Shown here piece by piece: positions 1-9,621 of a stretch of DNA of 64,000 nucleotides. This DNA is from Thermococcus onnurineus NA1. Its GTDB lineage: Archaea > Methanobacteriota_B > Thermococci > Thermococcales > Thermococcaceae. Under the pieces are notes generated by a model. That model did not search any database, was not told the origin of the DNA, and saw only the letters and a list, made by a program, of their open reading frames with translations. Within the stretch, counting starts at the first letter, position 1. Each line of letters begins with the position of its first letter. Both the position numbers and the translations under genes were made by a program. The DNA lies in contig NC_011529.1 of NCBI RefSeq assembly GCF_000018365.1, positions 372,001 through 436,000 on the forward strand, read 5' to 3'.

Positions 1-1
1 T

Positions 2-832
2 GCGCCGCTCCTAAAGTGTCCGGACGCAAGAAAGGCAAGAGAAGTTGCGGAGTGGGTCAAGGCAAACATTGGCTACCTCCAGGAGAAGGCTGTCTCTAAA
101 GTTACGCGGCATGGAAAGCTCCGCGACGTTAAGCCCTTTATCGTCGGCAATAACCTCTATCTGAGGTTTGAGTTTGAGACCGGCGACGCCATGGGTATGA
201 ACATGGTCACCATTTCGAGCGAGGAGATAATGAAGGTCATCGAAGAGGAGTTTTCGGACGTTAAGTACCTTGCCCTCTCAGGAAACCTCTGTGTTGACAA
301 AAAGCCCAACGCAATGAACTTCATCAACGGGCGCGGAAAGACGGTCATAGCCGAGGCGATAATCCCACGCGAGATCGTCGAGAAAAAGCTGAAGACCACT
401 CCGGAGCTCATAGCAGAGGTCAACTACCGCAAGAACCTTGTGGGTTCAGCCCAGGCTGGCTCCTACGGCTTCAACGCCCACTTCGCCAACATTGTGGGCG
501 CGATATTCCTTGCAACGGGCCAGGACGAGGCACAGATTACGGAAGGGGCCCACGGCATAACTCTTGCGGAGGTTACCCCAGAAGGAGACCTCTACATCAG
601 CATAACAATGCCAAGCCTCGAGATAGGAACCGTCGGTGGTGGAACTAGGGTCCCGACCCAGAGGGAAGCCCTGAGCATCATGGGAGTTGCCGGTGGTGGT
701 GATCCACCTGGAACGAACGCCAAGAAGTTCGCGGAGATAATCGCTGGTGCAGTCTTGGCTGGAGAGCTTTCACTGCTGGCTGCAATAGCGGCGAAGCACC
801 TCGCCAAGGCTCACAAGGAGCTTGGGCGTTGA
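2..832 (+). CDS. hmgA: 3-hydroxy-3-methylglutaryl-CoA reductase, C-terminal part
   Basis: This enzyme reduces HMG-CoA to mevalonate with NAD(P)H, the committed step toward isoprenoid ether lipids. The frame is open from the left edge, so the N-terminus lies outside the window and 277 codons are seen. Class I hallmarks are present in order: DAMGMNM (nt 185-205), CVDKKPNAMN carrying the catalytic lysine, GQDEAQ carrying the catalytic aspartate, and GTVGGGT (nt 626-646). The final catalytic histidine region (AAKHLAKAH) is just before the stop. A T-rich stretch follows the stop and then a C/D box sRNA. The family assignment is secure; only the start is missing. Confidence 0.96.
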   Translation, partial: APLLKCPDARKAREVAEWVKANIGYLQEKAVSKVTRHGKLRDVKPFIVGNNLYLRFEFETGDAMGMNMVTISSEEIMKVIEEEFSDVKYLALSGNLCVDKKPNAMNFINGRGKTVIAEAIIPREIVEKKLKTTPELIAEVNYRKNLVGSAQAGSYGFNAHFANIVGAIFLATGQDEAQITEGAHGITLAEVTPEGDLYISITMPSLEIGTVGGGTRVPTQREALSIMGVAGGGDPPGTNAKKFAEIIAGAVLAGELSLLAAIAAKHLAKAHKELGR

Positions 833-850
833 GCTTCTTTCCTCTTTTAC
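833..850 (+). terminator. T-rich terminator after hmgA
   Basis: Immediately after the hmgA stop there are pyrimidine/T tracts (TTCTTTCCTCTTTT). Such oligo-T runs without a hairpin are the usual intrinsic termination signal in Thermococcales. Confidence 0.5.
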
Positions 851-855
851 CCAAC

Positions 856-865
856 GCTTAAAAAT
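856..865 (+). promoter_or_regulatory. TATA box of the C/D box sRNA
   Basis: GCTTAAAAAT lies about 25 nt upstream of the predicted 5' end of the C/D box RNA at 884, the usual archaeal TATA-to-start distance. The RNA therefore probably has its own promoter and is not processed from the hmgA transcript. Confidence 0.5.
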
Positions 866-883
866 CCTAGAAGAGACGTATTT

Positions 884-943
884 GGGGATGATGACCATTT
901 CCCTCACTCTGAAGAGTGATGAGGAGCCGATGCTCTGACCCGG
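884..943 (+). ncRNA. C/D box guide sRNA (2'-O-methylation), number 1
   Basis: All four boxes are in the correct order: C box ATGATGA (888-894), D' box CTGA (909-912), C' box GTGATGA (916-922) and D box CTGA (935-938). They are flanked by a short terminal stem (GGG before C, CCC after D). The D' guide is 895-908 (14 nt) and the D guide 923-934 (12 nt), typical archaeal spacing. Nucleotides 898-907 (TTTCCCTCAC) are perfectly complementary to GUGAGGGAAA, a universally conserved domain I segment of 23S rRNA as I remember it. By the N+5 rule the modified base would be the A of GUGAG. The D guide pairs more weakly, with wobbles, to the UCGGCUC segment near the peptidyl-transferase centre. Target assignments are inference. 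Confidence 0.82.
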
Positions 944-1072
944 ATATCCCTGTACTTATTGTAATCTAAACTGGTGAGAAAGCCCAAATTTATCCTTAGC
1001 CCCTCTATTATATTCCTGGATAACATAAAGCAAAAGAAAAATTAATTAGGATGTTTCCCAAAAAATGTTGGG

Positions 1073-1765
1073 ATGTCTATGATGGTTACAGTTGAAATAG
1101 ATGGGGACGCCTGCAGTGTTGTATCAATGAGCAGTCACTCAAAGTTGTTTGAGTTTTTATTTGAGAACATGCCAATACAGTCCCTTCATTACAGGACCTT
1201 TCTCGCAGATAAAGGTGTGTACATTGTAGAAACCCACGGGACGAAACTTTTAAGACTGGAATGTCCTGAGGGAAAGAAAGCCCTTCTGCATGAGCTTCAT
1301 CATAGTGAAATTACTCCCCAGGTATTTCTCGAGACGTATCTGAGGGCTCTCTTCAACGTGCTTGACTTAGCCAAGATCAAAGAGAAGGTCGTTCTTCAGT
1401 ATTATGTCGTCGATAAGTTCGTGCAACCAGTAAAAATTGAGATCAAGGATCATCCCGCTGGGTTTAGGAAGGGCTCCTTTACACTAATCGACGAGTTAAT
1501 TGCTCAAAACTACGGAAAAGTTGGGCTAGGAAACGTTCGAAAGCTGACAAAGATACGATATGACCCATTGGACATCTTTGGTGGGAAAACCATTGGAAAC
1601 ACGATCCTGATTTTCAATAAGCGTGACTTACGTGAGCTGGCGTTCTTGTATTTCGACGACTATAAGACTGCAAAGACGCTGTTTACCCACACAACTGATT
1701 TTTATCTGAACAGTGTGTTTTTTGGTCATCTCAAATTCAAAATACGCAAATTCCTTGGCATTTGA
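1073..1765 (+). CDS. hypothetical protein, 230 aa
   Basis: I do not recognise this protein. It is soluble-looking, without signal peptide or membrane segments, and without a conserved catalytic motif I can name. The DNA is visibly more AT-rich than the flanking hmgA and gatE, which suggests lineage-specific or transferred DNA. Three in-frame ATG codons (1073, 1079, 1082) compete as start. A 5-bp inverted repeat, CCCAA(1057-1061)/TTGGG(1068-1072), abuts the first ATG and no clear Shine-Dalgarno is seen, so translation may be weak or leaderless. It is convergent with gatE. Confidence 0.7.
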   Translation: MSMMVTVEIDGDACSVVSMSSHSKLFEFLFENMPIQSLHYRTFLADKGVYIVETHGTKLLRLECPEGKKALLHELHHSEITPQVFLETYLRALFNVLDLAKIKEKVVLQYYVVDKFVQPVKIEIKDHPAGFRKGSFTLIDELIAQNYGKVGLGNVRKLTKIRYDPLDIFGGKTIGNTILIFNKRDLRELAFLYFDDYKTAKTLFTHTTDFYLNSVFFGHLKFKIRKFLGI

Positions 1766-1802
1766 TGAATTCAAAGAATAAAATGGAACTTAAAAGGAAA
1801 CT

Positions 1803-3695
1803 TCAAGGTGCGGATCCTTGGACTTCCTTCAGCTTTTTCTTTACGAGCTGGCTCACGAGCTTTCCGTCGGCCCTTCCGCGGAGCTTCGCCATAGCGCGGC
1901 CCATTATCATACCCATCGCTCCCATGCCCTTGGCCTTTATGACTTCGATGTTCTGCTGGATGACTTCGTCTATGATGCGCTCAACTTCCTCCTCGCTGAG
2001 CAGCGTCAGGCCCTTTTCTTCAGCAACCTGCTGGGCCGTCTTCTCTGGGTGAAGCGCGAGTTCCTTGAATATCTCTTCGAAGGCCTCCTTGGCTATCTTG
2101 CCGTTGAGATAGAGCTCAAAAGCATCCCTGATGTGCTCGTCGGTGATGTTTTCGATGGGAACCTCCTTTTTGAGACCCTTGAGTACGACGACGAGTATTG
2201 ATGCAGCGAGGGACGGCTTGACACCCTTCGCTATGAGCTCTTCGAAGAGCTCGTCGCGTTCGTCATTTACAAGGGTTTCAGCAAGGCTCTTGTCGATATT
2301 GTACTCCTTTACGTAGCGTTCGGCCCTCTCCTGCGGGAGCTCTGGCAGGTTGGCGAGTATCTCCTCTTTCATATCCTCCGTGATGAGTATCGGCGGTATG
2401 TCTGTCTCGGGATACATCCTCGCCTTGCCGGGAAGCGGGCGCATGTACTGGGTGTTTCCATCGGGTAGAGCTCTTCTTGTTTCCTCCGGCACGCCGTCTA
2501 TAGCCTCCCTCGCCCTCTGGAGAACCTCGCGGAGTGCTTTCTTGGCAGTTTCCTCCTCTGCGGCGACGAGGACGAAGGCGTCATCCTCGCCGAGACCGAG
2601 TTTTTCGATAACTGCATTAACCTCCAATTCTGTAATTCCATAATTCGGTAATTCATCAATGTGGAAGATACCTTTCACGTATTTCTTGGCTCTGTCAGCC
2701 ATCTCAGTTCCGAGCCTCCTGCCGGGCTGAATCTCTTTCCCGATGAGCCCGCGGAACTTGGGGAGCTTAACGGCGAGGACCTTTCCACCGTTATTTATCG
2801 TGCGCGCTATTATCTTAGAGCCAGTGTTCTCGAATATCTCAGTGACGTCGTAGAATTCCTCTTTGATGTCCTCTGGCTTGACTCCGCGCCTCCTCAGCTC
2901 GTCTCGTATCTCGAGGAGCTTGAGCTGCCTTTCGATTTCTCTCTCAATGATGATTGGTATCATATCTAGCTCCTGGACCCCCTTGATCTCTACTCTGGCA
3001 CCGCCCTTTATTGAAATGTTGAGATCCTGCCTGATGGTTCCAAGACCGCGCTTGACTTTCCTCGTCGCTCTCAGAGCGTCGCCTATGTATTTGGCGACCA
3101 CCTTTGCCTGCTCCGGGTGGTGTATGTCCGGAGTCGTGCTTATCTCAACGAGAGGAATACCCAGCCTGTCGAGGCGGTAGATTACCTCCTTGTCTTTCCT
3201 CTCGACTATTCTACAGGCGTCCTCTTCAAGGCAAATCGTTGGGATTCCAACACTTCCCCACGGTGTGTCCACCTTTCCGTTCATGGCTATTATTGCCGTC
3301 CTCTGGAAGCCTGAGACGTTGGAGCCATCTATGACGATTTTACGCATGAAGTGAACCTCGTCAATGGGAGTGGCGTTGAGAAGGTAGGAAATCTGAAGGG
3401 CGACCTTGAGGGCTTCTTCATCCGGCATGTGTGGCGGCTCTTCGTCAATGTAAACGAGGTCTGCCAGTTCGTAACTGCCCTCGTAGATGTAAGTCCTCCC
3501 CTTCTTGAACTCCTCCAGAGCAGCCGGATCAATCTCGCCGAGCTCGCTTATAGTTGGCCTTAAACGACGCTGGAAGGTAAACTCCACCTCGTCGCTCAGC
3601 TCGCTTGGAACGGGTGAGAATAGCTTTTTGGTGTCGAGTTGCCTGTGGATTTCAAGACCGACCTTAAGACCAAGCTTCTCGTAATCGTACGCCAT
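1803..3695 (-). CDS. gatE: Glu-tRNA(Gln) amidotransferase subunit E
   Basis: GatE is the tRNA-recognising kinase subunit of archaeal GatDE, which converts Glu-tRNA(Gln) to Gln-tRNA(Gln). It binds misacylated tRNA and activates the glutamyl group with ATP. The 630-aa product begins MAYDYEKLG, carries the GatB/E cradle motif [13 protein letters not shown] near the N-terminus and ends with the helical YqeY-like tail. The size matches archaeal GatE, which has an AspRS-like insertion. I chose ATG at 3695 because GAGGTGA lies a few bases upstream; an in-frame ATG at 3701 overlaps the gatD stop as TGATG. It is translationally coupled to gatD directly upstream. Confidence 0.95.
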   Translation of the reverse strand: MAYDYEKLGLKVGLEIHRQLDTKKLFSPVPSELSDEVEFTFQRRLRPTISELGEIDPAALEEFKKGRTYIYEGSYELADLVYIDEEPPHMPDEEALKVALQISYLLNATPIDEVHFMRKIVIDGSNVSGFQRTAIIAMNGKVDTPWGSVGIPTICLEEDACRIVERKDKEVIYRLDRLGIPLVEISTTPDIHHPEQAKVVAKYIGDALRATRKVKRGLGTIRQDLNISIKGGARVEIKGVQELDMIPIIIEREIERQLKLLEIRDELRRRGVKPEDIKEEFYDVTEIFENTGSKIIARTINNGGKVLAVKLPKFRGLIGKEIQPGRRLGTEMADRAKKYVKGIFHIDELPNYGITELEVNAVIEKLGLGEDDAFVLVAAEEETAKKALREVLQRAREAIDGVPEETRRALPDGNTQYMRPLPGKARMYPETDIPPILITEDMKEEILANLPELPQERAERYVKEYNIDKSLAETLVNDERDELFEELIAKGVKPSLAASILVVVLKGLKKEVPIENITDEHIRDAFELYLNGKIAKEAFEEIFKELALHPEKTAQQVAEEKGLTLLSEEEVERIIDEVIQQNIEVIKAKGMGAMGMIMGRAMAKLRGRADGKLVSQLVKKKLKEVQGSAP

Positions 3696-3700
3696 TGTCA

Positions 3701-5020
3701 TCACCTCAGGAACGTGTCAAACCTCGTGTAGGGCGTTATCTCGCCCGCATAGTTCGTGAGCATCATTTCCCTGACCTCTTTTGGATCATCAGTGTGGCCA
3801 AGCACCCACATAAGCTTGACGTAAGCCGTCTCTGGAAGCATGTCTTCGCACGGAATAACGCCCGCCTTGAGGAGCCTTCTTCCAGTGGAGTAAACGTTGA
3901 GATTCACCCTGCCGTAGAGACACTGACTCGTCATGCAGACGGCAACGCCTTCCTCAGTAGCGCGTTGTATTGAGTCTATGACGTAGGTCGGCACGTGGCC
4001 GAGACCGGTTCCCTCTATGACTATGCCCTTGTACCCCTTGTCCACGAAGAAGTCTATTATCTCGGTGCTCATTCCGGGGAAGGCCTTTACCAAAGCGACC
4101 TTCTCCTCCATCTCGTCGTCGACCCAGACCTCGCTTTCAGTCCTTCTGCGGTAGTCCTTTCTGAGGAACTCAATCTCACCACCCGGCCATATTCTGGCTA
4201 TCGGTATATCGTTTATGCTCCTGAAGGCGTCCCTCCTGCTGGTGTGCATCTTCCTGACCTTGGTTCCCCTGTGAGCGAGACAGTATGTGTCACTCGTCTC
4301 CCCATGCATTACAACGGCAACCTCGCCGAAATCAGCCCTTGCCATCCTGACAGAGCATATGAGGTTCATCGCCGCGTCGCTGCTCGGCCTGTCCGAGCTT
4401 CTTTGAGCGCCGACGAGTATGACCGGTTTGCCCAAGTCCCTGAGCATGAAGCTCAAAGCCGATGCGGTGTATGCCATCGTATCCGTCCCGTGGGCTATGA
4501 TGACGCCGTCCTCGCCGTTGTTCAGTATGCCCGCAACTTCGTGGGCTATCCTGACCCAGTACGTCGGGCGCATGTCCTCACTGAGGATGTTCATAAGGAG
4601 CTTCGGTGTTATGTTGGCTATTTCAAAAATCTCCGGAACTGCCTTGGCAAGTTCCTCCGCAGTGAAAGCCGGATGGACGGCTCCAGTCTTGTAGTCTATC
4701 CTGCTTGCTATGGTTCCGCCCGTTCCAAGGATAGCAACGTTTGGAAGCTCTGGCCTTTTCGGAAACACTTCTTCGAACTCTACTTCCTCTCTTGGCTTCG
4801 CCTTCTCGATGATTTCAACTGAAACTATCTGATCAACGAGGATTCCAATGTTGTAGCCATTGTCAAGCTTGAGCGTAAGCGTCTCGCCGGTGGAGAGCTC
4901 GTAGGGGTTCATGACTATTCCTTCATAGATGCTCTTGTTTCCGTTATCCTTTTCGATTATTCTGACGTAATCCCCAACACTGAGGCCCTTTTCCTGCATA
5001 AACCGCTCAACTTTGCGCAT
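3701..5020 (-). CDS. gatD: Glu-tRNA(Gln) amidotransferase subunit D
   Basis: GatD is the glutaminase subunit of GatDE: it releases ammonia from an amide donor and channels it to GatE. The 439-aa protein has an N-terminal beta domain of about 90 residues, then an L-asparaginase-like domain with GTGGTIAS (99-106, nucleophilic Thr) and HGTDTM (177-182). The length fits archaeal GatD. It is the first gene of gatDE, with a TATA element (TTTATATTAACC on the minus strand, near 5052-5064) about 35-40 nt upstream of the start. An exact palindrome lies further upstream (separate entry). Confidence 0.95.
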   Translation of the reverse strand: MRKVERFMQEKGLSVGDYVRIIEKDNGNKSIYEGIVMNPYELSTGETLTLKLDNGYNIGILVDQIVSVEIIEKAKPREEVEFEEVFPKRPELPNVAILGTGGTIASRIDYKTGAVHPAFTAEELAKAVPEIFEIANITPKLLMNILSEDMRPTYWVRIAHEVAGILNNGEDGVIIAHGTDTMAYTASALSFMLRDLGKPVILVGAQRSSDRPSSDAAMNLICSVRMARADFGEVAVVMHGETSDTYCLAHRGTKVRKMHTSRRDAFRSINDIPIARIWPGGEIEFLRKDYRRRTESEVWVDDEMEEKVALVKAFPGMSTEIIDFFVDKGYKGIVIEGTGLGHVPTYVIDSIQRATEEGVAVCMTSQCLYGRVNLNVYSTGRRLLKAGVIPCEDMLPETAYVKLMWVLGHTDDPKEVREMMLTNYAGEITPYTRFDTFLR

Positions 5021-5112
5021 AGCCTTTCCCTCCGCCTTATACTGGTGAGAGGTTAATATAAACCTTCGGGCTGGATGAATGACAAGAATCTCCCAAAAAT
5101 TTAGATGAATTC

Positions 5113-5125
5113 TGTCATAATGACA
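5113..5125. promoter_or_regulatory. Palindrome TGTCAT-A-ATGACA, possible operator
   Basis: A perfect 13-bp palindrome sits in the gap between the HTH/zinc-ribbon gene and gatD, upstream of the gatD TATA box. A third half-site, ATGACA, is at 5079-5084. Placement upstream of BRE/TATA would suit an activator or a dimeric regulator. No regulator is assigned. Confidence 0.35.
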
Positions 5126-5126
5126 A

Positions 5127-5420
5127 TTACTTAGGTGCTATCTTAAATCTAGGCTCCTCTATCCACTCTGACTTGCACTTCGGACAGCGGGAGGGTATGT
5201 TTATCTCCGGCCTGAAGATAAAGCCACACTTCCTACACTCGGCGGGCTTTATGAGAAGAACCTTTCCCTCACGCTTAAGGGTCTTTTGTATGGCCTTCAG
5301 GTCTTCGAGGATTACCTTTTTCGCCCCTCTGCCGCGGAGTTCCAATGCTACTGCCAGCTCACCCGGTGAGTAATCGCGCTCCTCCAAAAGCTTTATTATG
5401 CGCTGCCTACGAGTCATCAT
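5127..5420 (-). CDS. Small HTH/zinc-ribbon putative transcriptional regulator
   Basis: The 97-aa protein begins MMTRRQRIIKLLEERDYSPGEL, a winged-helix-like N-terminal half, and ends in a rubredoxin-like zinc ribbon with CRKCG and CPKC pairs. This architecture is common in small archaeal transcription-associated proteins. I chose ATG 5420 (5417 is adjacent) over the longer frame because a TATA-like TTTATATC on the minus strand (5442-5449) is centred about 26 nt upstream, predicting a leaderless mRNA starting at this codon. It is divergent from pus10. The target genes are unknown. Confidence 0.75.
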   Translation of the reverse strand: MMTRRQRIIKLLEERDYSPGELAVALELRGRGAKKVILEDLKAIQKTLKREGKVLLIKPAECRKCGFIFRPEINIPSRCPKCKSEWIEEPRFKIAPK

Positions 5421-5465
5421 CGCGAGATTGTCGAAAAGGTGAGATATAAAGCTTAGGGTGGGAAC

Positions 5466-6626
5466 ATGATAGTCGAGAAGGCTGAAAAGGTTCTTAAAGC
5501 ACATAGCCTCTGTGACCACTGCCTCGGCAGGCTCTTTGCCCGCCTTGGAAGAAGTACTAACGAGGAACGCGGGAAGGCAATAAGGTTCGTCCTCAACATG
5601 GAGCGCTCAGCGAAAGGATTAGAGCCAATAGAAGAGGCTGAGAAGTGTGAGCTCTGCGGGAACGTTTTTGAGAGGATTCCCGAACTCATTGAACTCATGA
5701 AAAAGGTGAGCAAAGGGATAGAGTTCGACACTTTTTTAGTCGGTTCCCGCTTCTCCAAGGAGATAAAAGAGAGGGAAAAAGCCCTCTGGGAGGAGTTCGG
5801 TATAGACACTGGCGAGCCCATAAACAGAGAATTCAACCGCGAGCTTGGCAAGGCCTTTGGCCTCGCAACTGGAAAGGATACCTCAAAAACTCCGGATGTT
5901 GTTTTCATAGTCGAGCCATATTCGGGGAAGATCGAGCTTCAGATAAATCCCCTCTACATTTATGGCCGCTATAGAAAGCTTGTTAGGGGCATTCCGCAGA
6001 CGCCTCTCCCGGAATTGGAGGAGAGCGTTGCGTCTATAATTTGCCGTCCATTTTCCAGGGCTGCGGGGGGGAAGTGCGTCTTTAAGGGCGCCGGCAGGGA
6101 GGATGTTGACGTTAGGATGCTCGGCAATGGCAGGCCCTTCATCCTCGAGATAAAAGGTCCAAAGAAAAGGAAGCTTGATCTCGGAGCTATAGCAAAGGAG
6201 ATAAATGCGAGCGGAAAGGTGGAGGTTCTTGACCTTCGTTTTGTGACCACTAAGGAGGCTGAGGAAGTTCTCACAAAGAACCATCGGAAGGAATATCTCG
6301 CCCTGGTTCTCGTCGAAGATGGTGTAACTCCTGAGGAAGCCAGGGAAGTGGCGGGAGAGCTTAGAGGGCTTGAGATACACCAAAGAACGCCCTGGCGCGT
6401 GAGGAAGGCGAGAGCCGACAAAGTAAGGGTCAAAAGGATTCATGAAGCGGAGGCAAGATGGATAGACGAGAAGCACTTTGAGTTGAGGCTAATCACCGAT
6501 GGCGGCCTCTACATCAAGGAGCTCATCTCGGGTGATAAAGGAAGAACCAAGCCTTCCGTTAGCGACCTCCTCGGGAAGCCAGCCTGGTGCGAAAGGCTGG
6601 ATGTTCTGAACATCCTCGATGAGTGA
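5466..6626 (+). CDS. pus10: tRNA pseudouridine synthase Pus10
   Basis: Archaeal Pus10 makes pseudouridine 54 (and often 55) in the tRNA T-loop. The 386-aa protein has the N-terminal zinc-binding CxxC pairs C16/C19 (CDHC) and C61/C64 (CELC), a THUMP-like middle region, and the catalytic motif REDVDVRMLG (211-220) containing the nucleophilic aspartate. The C-terminal half has the typical RVKRIHEAE and LRLITDGGLYIKELISGD segments. It is followed by rpl21e, rpoF, DUF655 and rsmA, a neighbourhood I associate with Thermococcales. The start is supported by AGGGTGGG shortly before the ATG. Confidence 0.94.
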   Translation: MIVEKAEKVLKAHSLCDHCLGRLFARLGRSTNEERGKAIRFVLNMERSAKGLEPIEEAEKCELCGNVFERIPELIELMKKVSKGIEFDTFLVGSRFSKEIKEREKALWEEFGIDTGEPINREFNRELGKAFGLATGKDTSKTPDVVFIVEPYSGKIELQINPLYIYGRYRKLVRGIPQTPLPELEESVASIICRPFSRAAGGKCVFKGAGREDVDVRMLGNGRPFILEIKGPKKRKLDLGAIAKEINASGKVEVLDLRFVTTKEAEEVLTKNHRKEYLALVLVEDGVTPEEAREVAGELRGLEIHQRTPWRVRKARADKVRVKRIHEAEARWIDEKHFELRLITDGGLYIKELISGDKGRTKPSVSDLLGKPAWCERLDVLNILDE

Positions 6627-6773
6627 AAACTTTATAAACGCTTTTCGCCGATTGGGTAACGGAGCCATAATAGGCTTAGTCCATACGCCGAAAAGGTTTG
6701 AAAGTCTGAAAAAGCCCTAATGGATGTCTATATACCCTTTGCGGGATGGGTAAAAATCTGTGAGGTGATTGAT

Positions 6774-7070
6774 ATGGTTCAGAAGGCCCACAGCTTTAGG
6801 AGGAAGACCAGGGGGAAGCTCAGCAAGAAGCCGAGGAGGAGAGGTCTCCCGCCACTCACCAGGTTCCTCCAGGAGTTTGAGGTCGGGCAGAAGGTTCACA
6901 TCGTCATCGAGCCTAGCTACCACAAGGGCATGCCCGACCCAAGATTTCACGGAAGGACCGGAACCGTTGTTGGCAAGCGTGGCGATGCCTACATCGTCCA
7001 GATTAGGGACGGCGGCAAAATAAAGACCTTCTTCATCCACCCAGTCCACCTCAGGGCTCAGAAGGGATGA
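6774..7070 (+). CDS. rpl21e: 50S ribosomal protein L21e
   Basis: This is a small, basic large-subunit protein of archaea and eukaryotes. The 98-aa product starts [16 protein letters not shown] and contains the family segment [24 protein letters not shown] 6774 is chosen because GAGGTGATT lies just upstream. The longer frame has no ribosome binding site and lacks family similarity. A TATA element (CTTTATAAACG, about 6630-6640) gives a leader of roughly 110 nt. The stop overlaps the rpoF start region. Confidence 0.95.
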   Translation: MVQKAHSFRRKTRGKLSKKPRRRGLPPLTRFLQEFEVGQKVHIVIEPSYHKGMPDPRFHGRTGTVVGKRGDAYIVQIRDGGKIKTFFIHPVHLRAQKG

Positions 7071-7072
7071 GC

Positions 7073-7435
7073 ATGATAGGAAGGAAAAAGCTCGAGGAGC
7101 GTTATCTTACCATAGCGGAGACCAAAGAGCTCCTCGAGAGGCGTAAGGCCGAGGGTGTGGAGGAGAACCCGGAGGAACCGATGTTCTACGAGGCCAGAGT
7201 TAGCTTGGAACATGCCGAGCGCTTTGCCAAGCTCAAGCCTGAGCAGGCCGTTGAGCTAAAGGAGAAGCTCATAGGCCTCTTCGAGTGGCTCGACGAGAGG
7301 CTGGCAGCTAAGCTCGTTGACCTCATGCCAGAAGACTACTTCGACATCCGTGTTATCTTTACCAAGGAAGACTACATGCCTACCCGGGAAGAGGCTGAGG
7401 AGATAATAAAGCTCCTCGACGACTACAGGGAGTGA
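7073..7435 (+). CDS. rpoF: DNA-directed RNA polymerase subunit F (Rpb4 homologue)
   Basis: RpoF (Rpo4) pairs with RpoE (Rpo7) in the polymerase stalk. The 120-aa protein begins MIGRKKLEERYLTIAE and has the helical HRDC-like C-terminus characteristic of Rpb4. ATG 7067 overlaps the rpl21e stop as ATGA; I prefer ATG 7073, which also lies in the GGGATGAGC context, but either start is possible. Linkage to rpl21e is conserved in archaea. Confidence 0.93.
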   Translation: MIGRKKLEERYLTIAETKELLERRKAEGVEENPEEPMFYEARVSLEHAERFAKLKPEQAVELKEKLIGLFEWLDERLAAKLVDLMPEDYFDIRVIFTKEDYMPTREEAEEIIKLLDDYRE

Positions 7436-7436
7436 C

Positions 7437-7460
7437 TCCTTTCTTTCCCTTTTCTCGACA
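7437..7460 (+). terminator. T-rich terminator after rpoF
   Basis: Repeated TTT/TTTT tracts with interspersed C (CCTTTCTTTCCCTTTT) follow the rpoF stop, fitting archaeal oligo-T termination before the next transcription unit. Confidence 0.45.
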
Positions 7461-7504
7461 AAGTATAAAAACTCCTGATGGGTATAATTTCTGGGGGAGA
7501 GAAA

Positions 7505-8940
<1,436 letters not shown>

Positions 8941-8973
8941 TGAAATTAAGGGTAAAGAAGGTACGGAATTATC

Positions 8974-9528
8974 TCATTCTTCTTCCTCTTCCGGATAATC
9001 TCCAAAGAGTGTCACATAGAGCCTCCTCAACTTTTCGTAATGTCCATTTTCAATCTCCGCCAGCCAGATGAGAGTCGCCCTTACTTTTTCGTCGGTAGTT
9101 TGTTCTGCCAGATATGAATAAACATCGTGTGCAATTTTCTCTGTACCCATCAGGTATTCGAGAATGCCCCGGAGGTTTCCCTTAAACACCAGCTCTCTGA
9201 GGCGATCTTCGGACAGCTCTACCTCTAGGGCGGGGACATTAACCTTAATAACTTCCTCGCCTGGATACATAGTACGGTACAGCTTTAGCAGTGCTTCGGC
9301 GTGTTCCAAGCAGTCTTTATATATACTGAAGAAAAGCTTTGGAATCTGCTCATCCCAGTTGACCTCCTTACTCATTGTGTAGAGTCTGTAGTACATTTCA
9401 GCTTCCTTCACTTCTTGATCTATCCAATGAGCTATAAGCTCCTTGGTATCGAGCTGGGAAAGTGCTTCGAGAATTTTTTTAAACTTGATTCTCTCTCTTT
9501 CTTTTGTTTTGTAAATGGGGGTGGTCAT
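8974..9528 (-). CDS. Ferritin-like (rubrerythrin-type) protein
   Basis: The 184-aa all-helical protein carries carboxylate/histidine motifs typical of ferritin-like di-iron proteins (EAEMYYRLY, CLEHAEALLKLYR, EIENGHYEKL). A role in iron or peroxide handling is plausible but not shown. The C-terminus is a run of acidic residues. I chose ATG 9528 since GGAG lies 6 nt upstream. A TATA element (AAAGTATAAACG on the minus strand, about 9560-9571) is well placed. It is divergent from the radical SAM gene. Confidence 0.75.
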   Translation of the reverse strand: MTTPIYKTKERERIKFKKILEALSQLDTKELIAHWIDQEVKEAEMYYRLYTMSKEVNWDEQIPKLFFSIYKDCLEHAEALLKLYRTMYPGEEVIKVNVPALEVELSEDRLRELVFKGNLRGILEYLMGTEKIAHDVYSYLAEQTTDEKVRATLIWLAEIENGHYEKLRRLYVTLFGDYPEEEEE

Positions 9529-9621
9529 GATCATCTCCAAATATACATTGGAAAGCAAACCGTTTATACTTTTCGATTTGATATCGATTGATTTTTAAGA
9601 GGCACAATAGACTCATCCACC

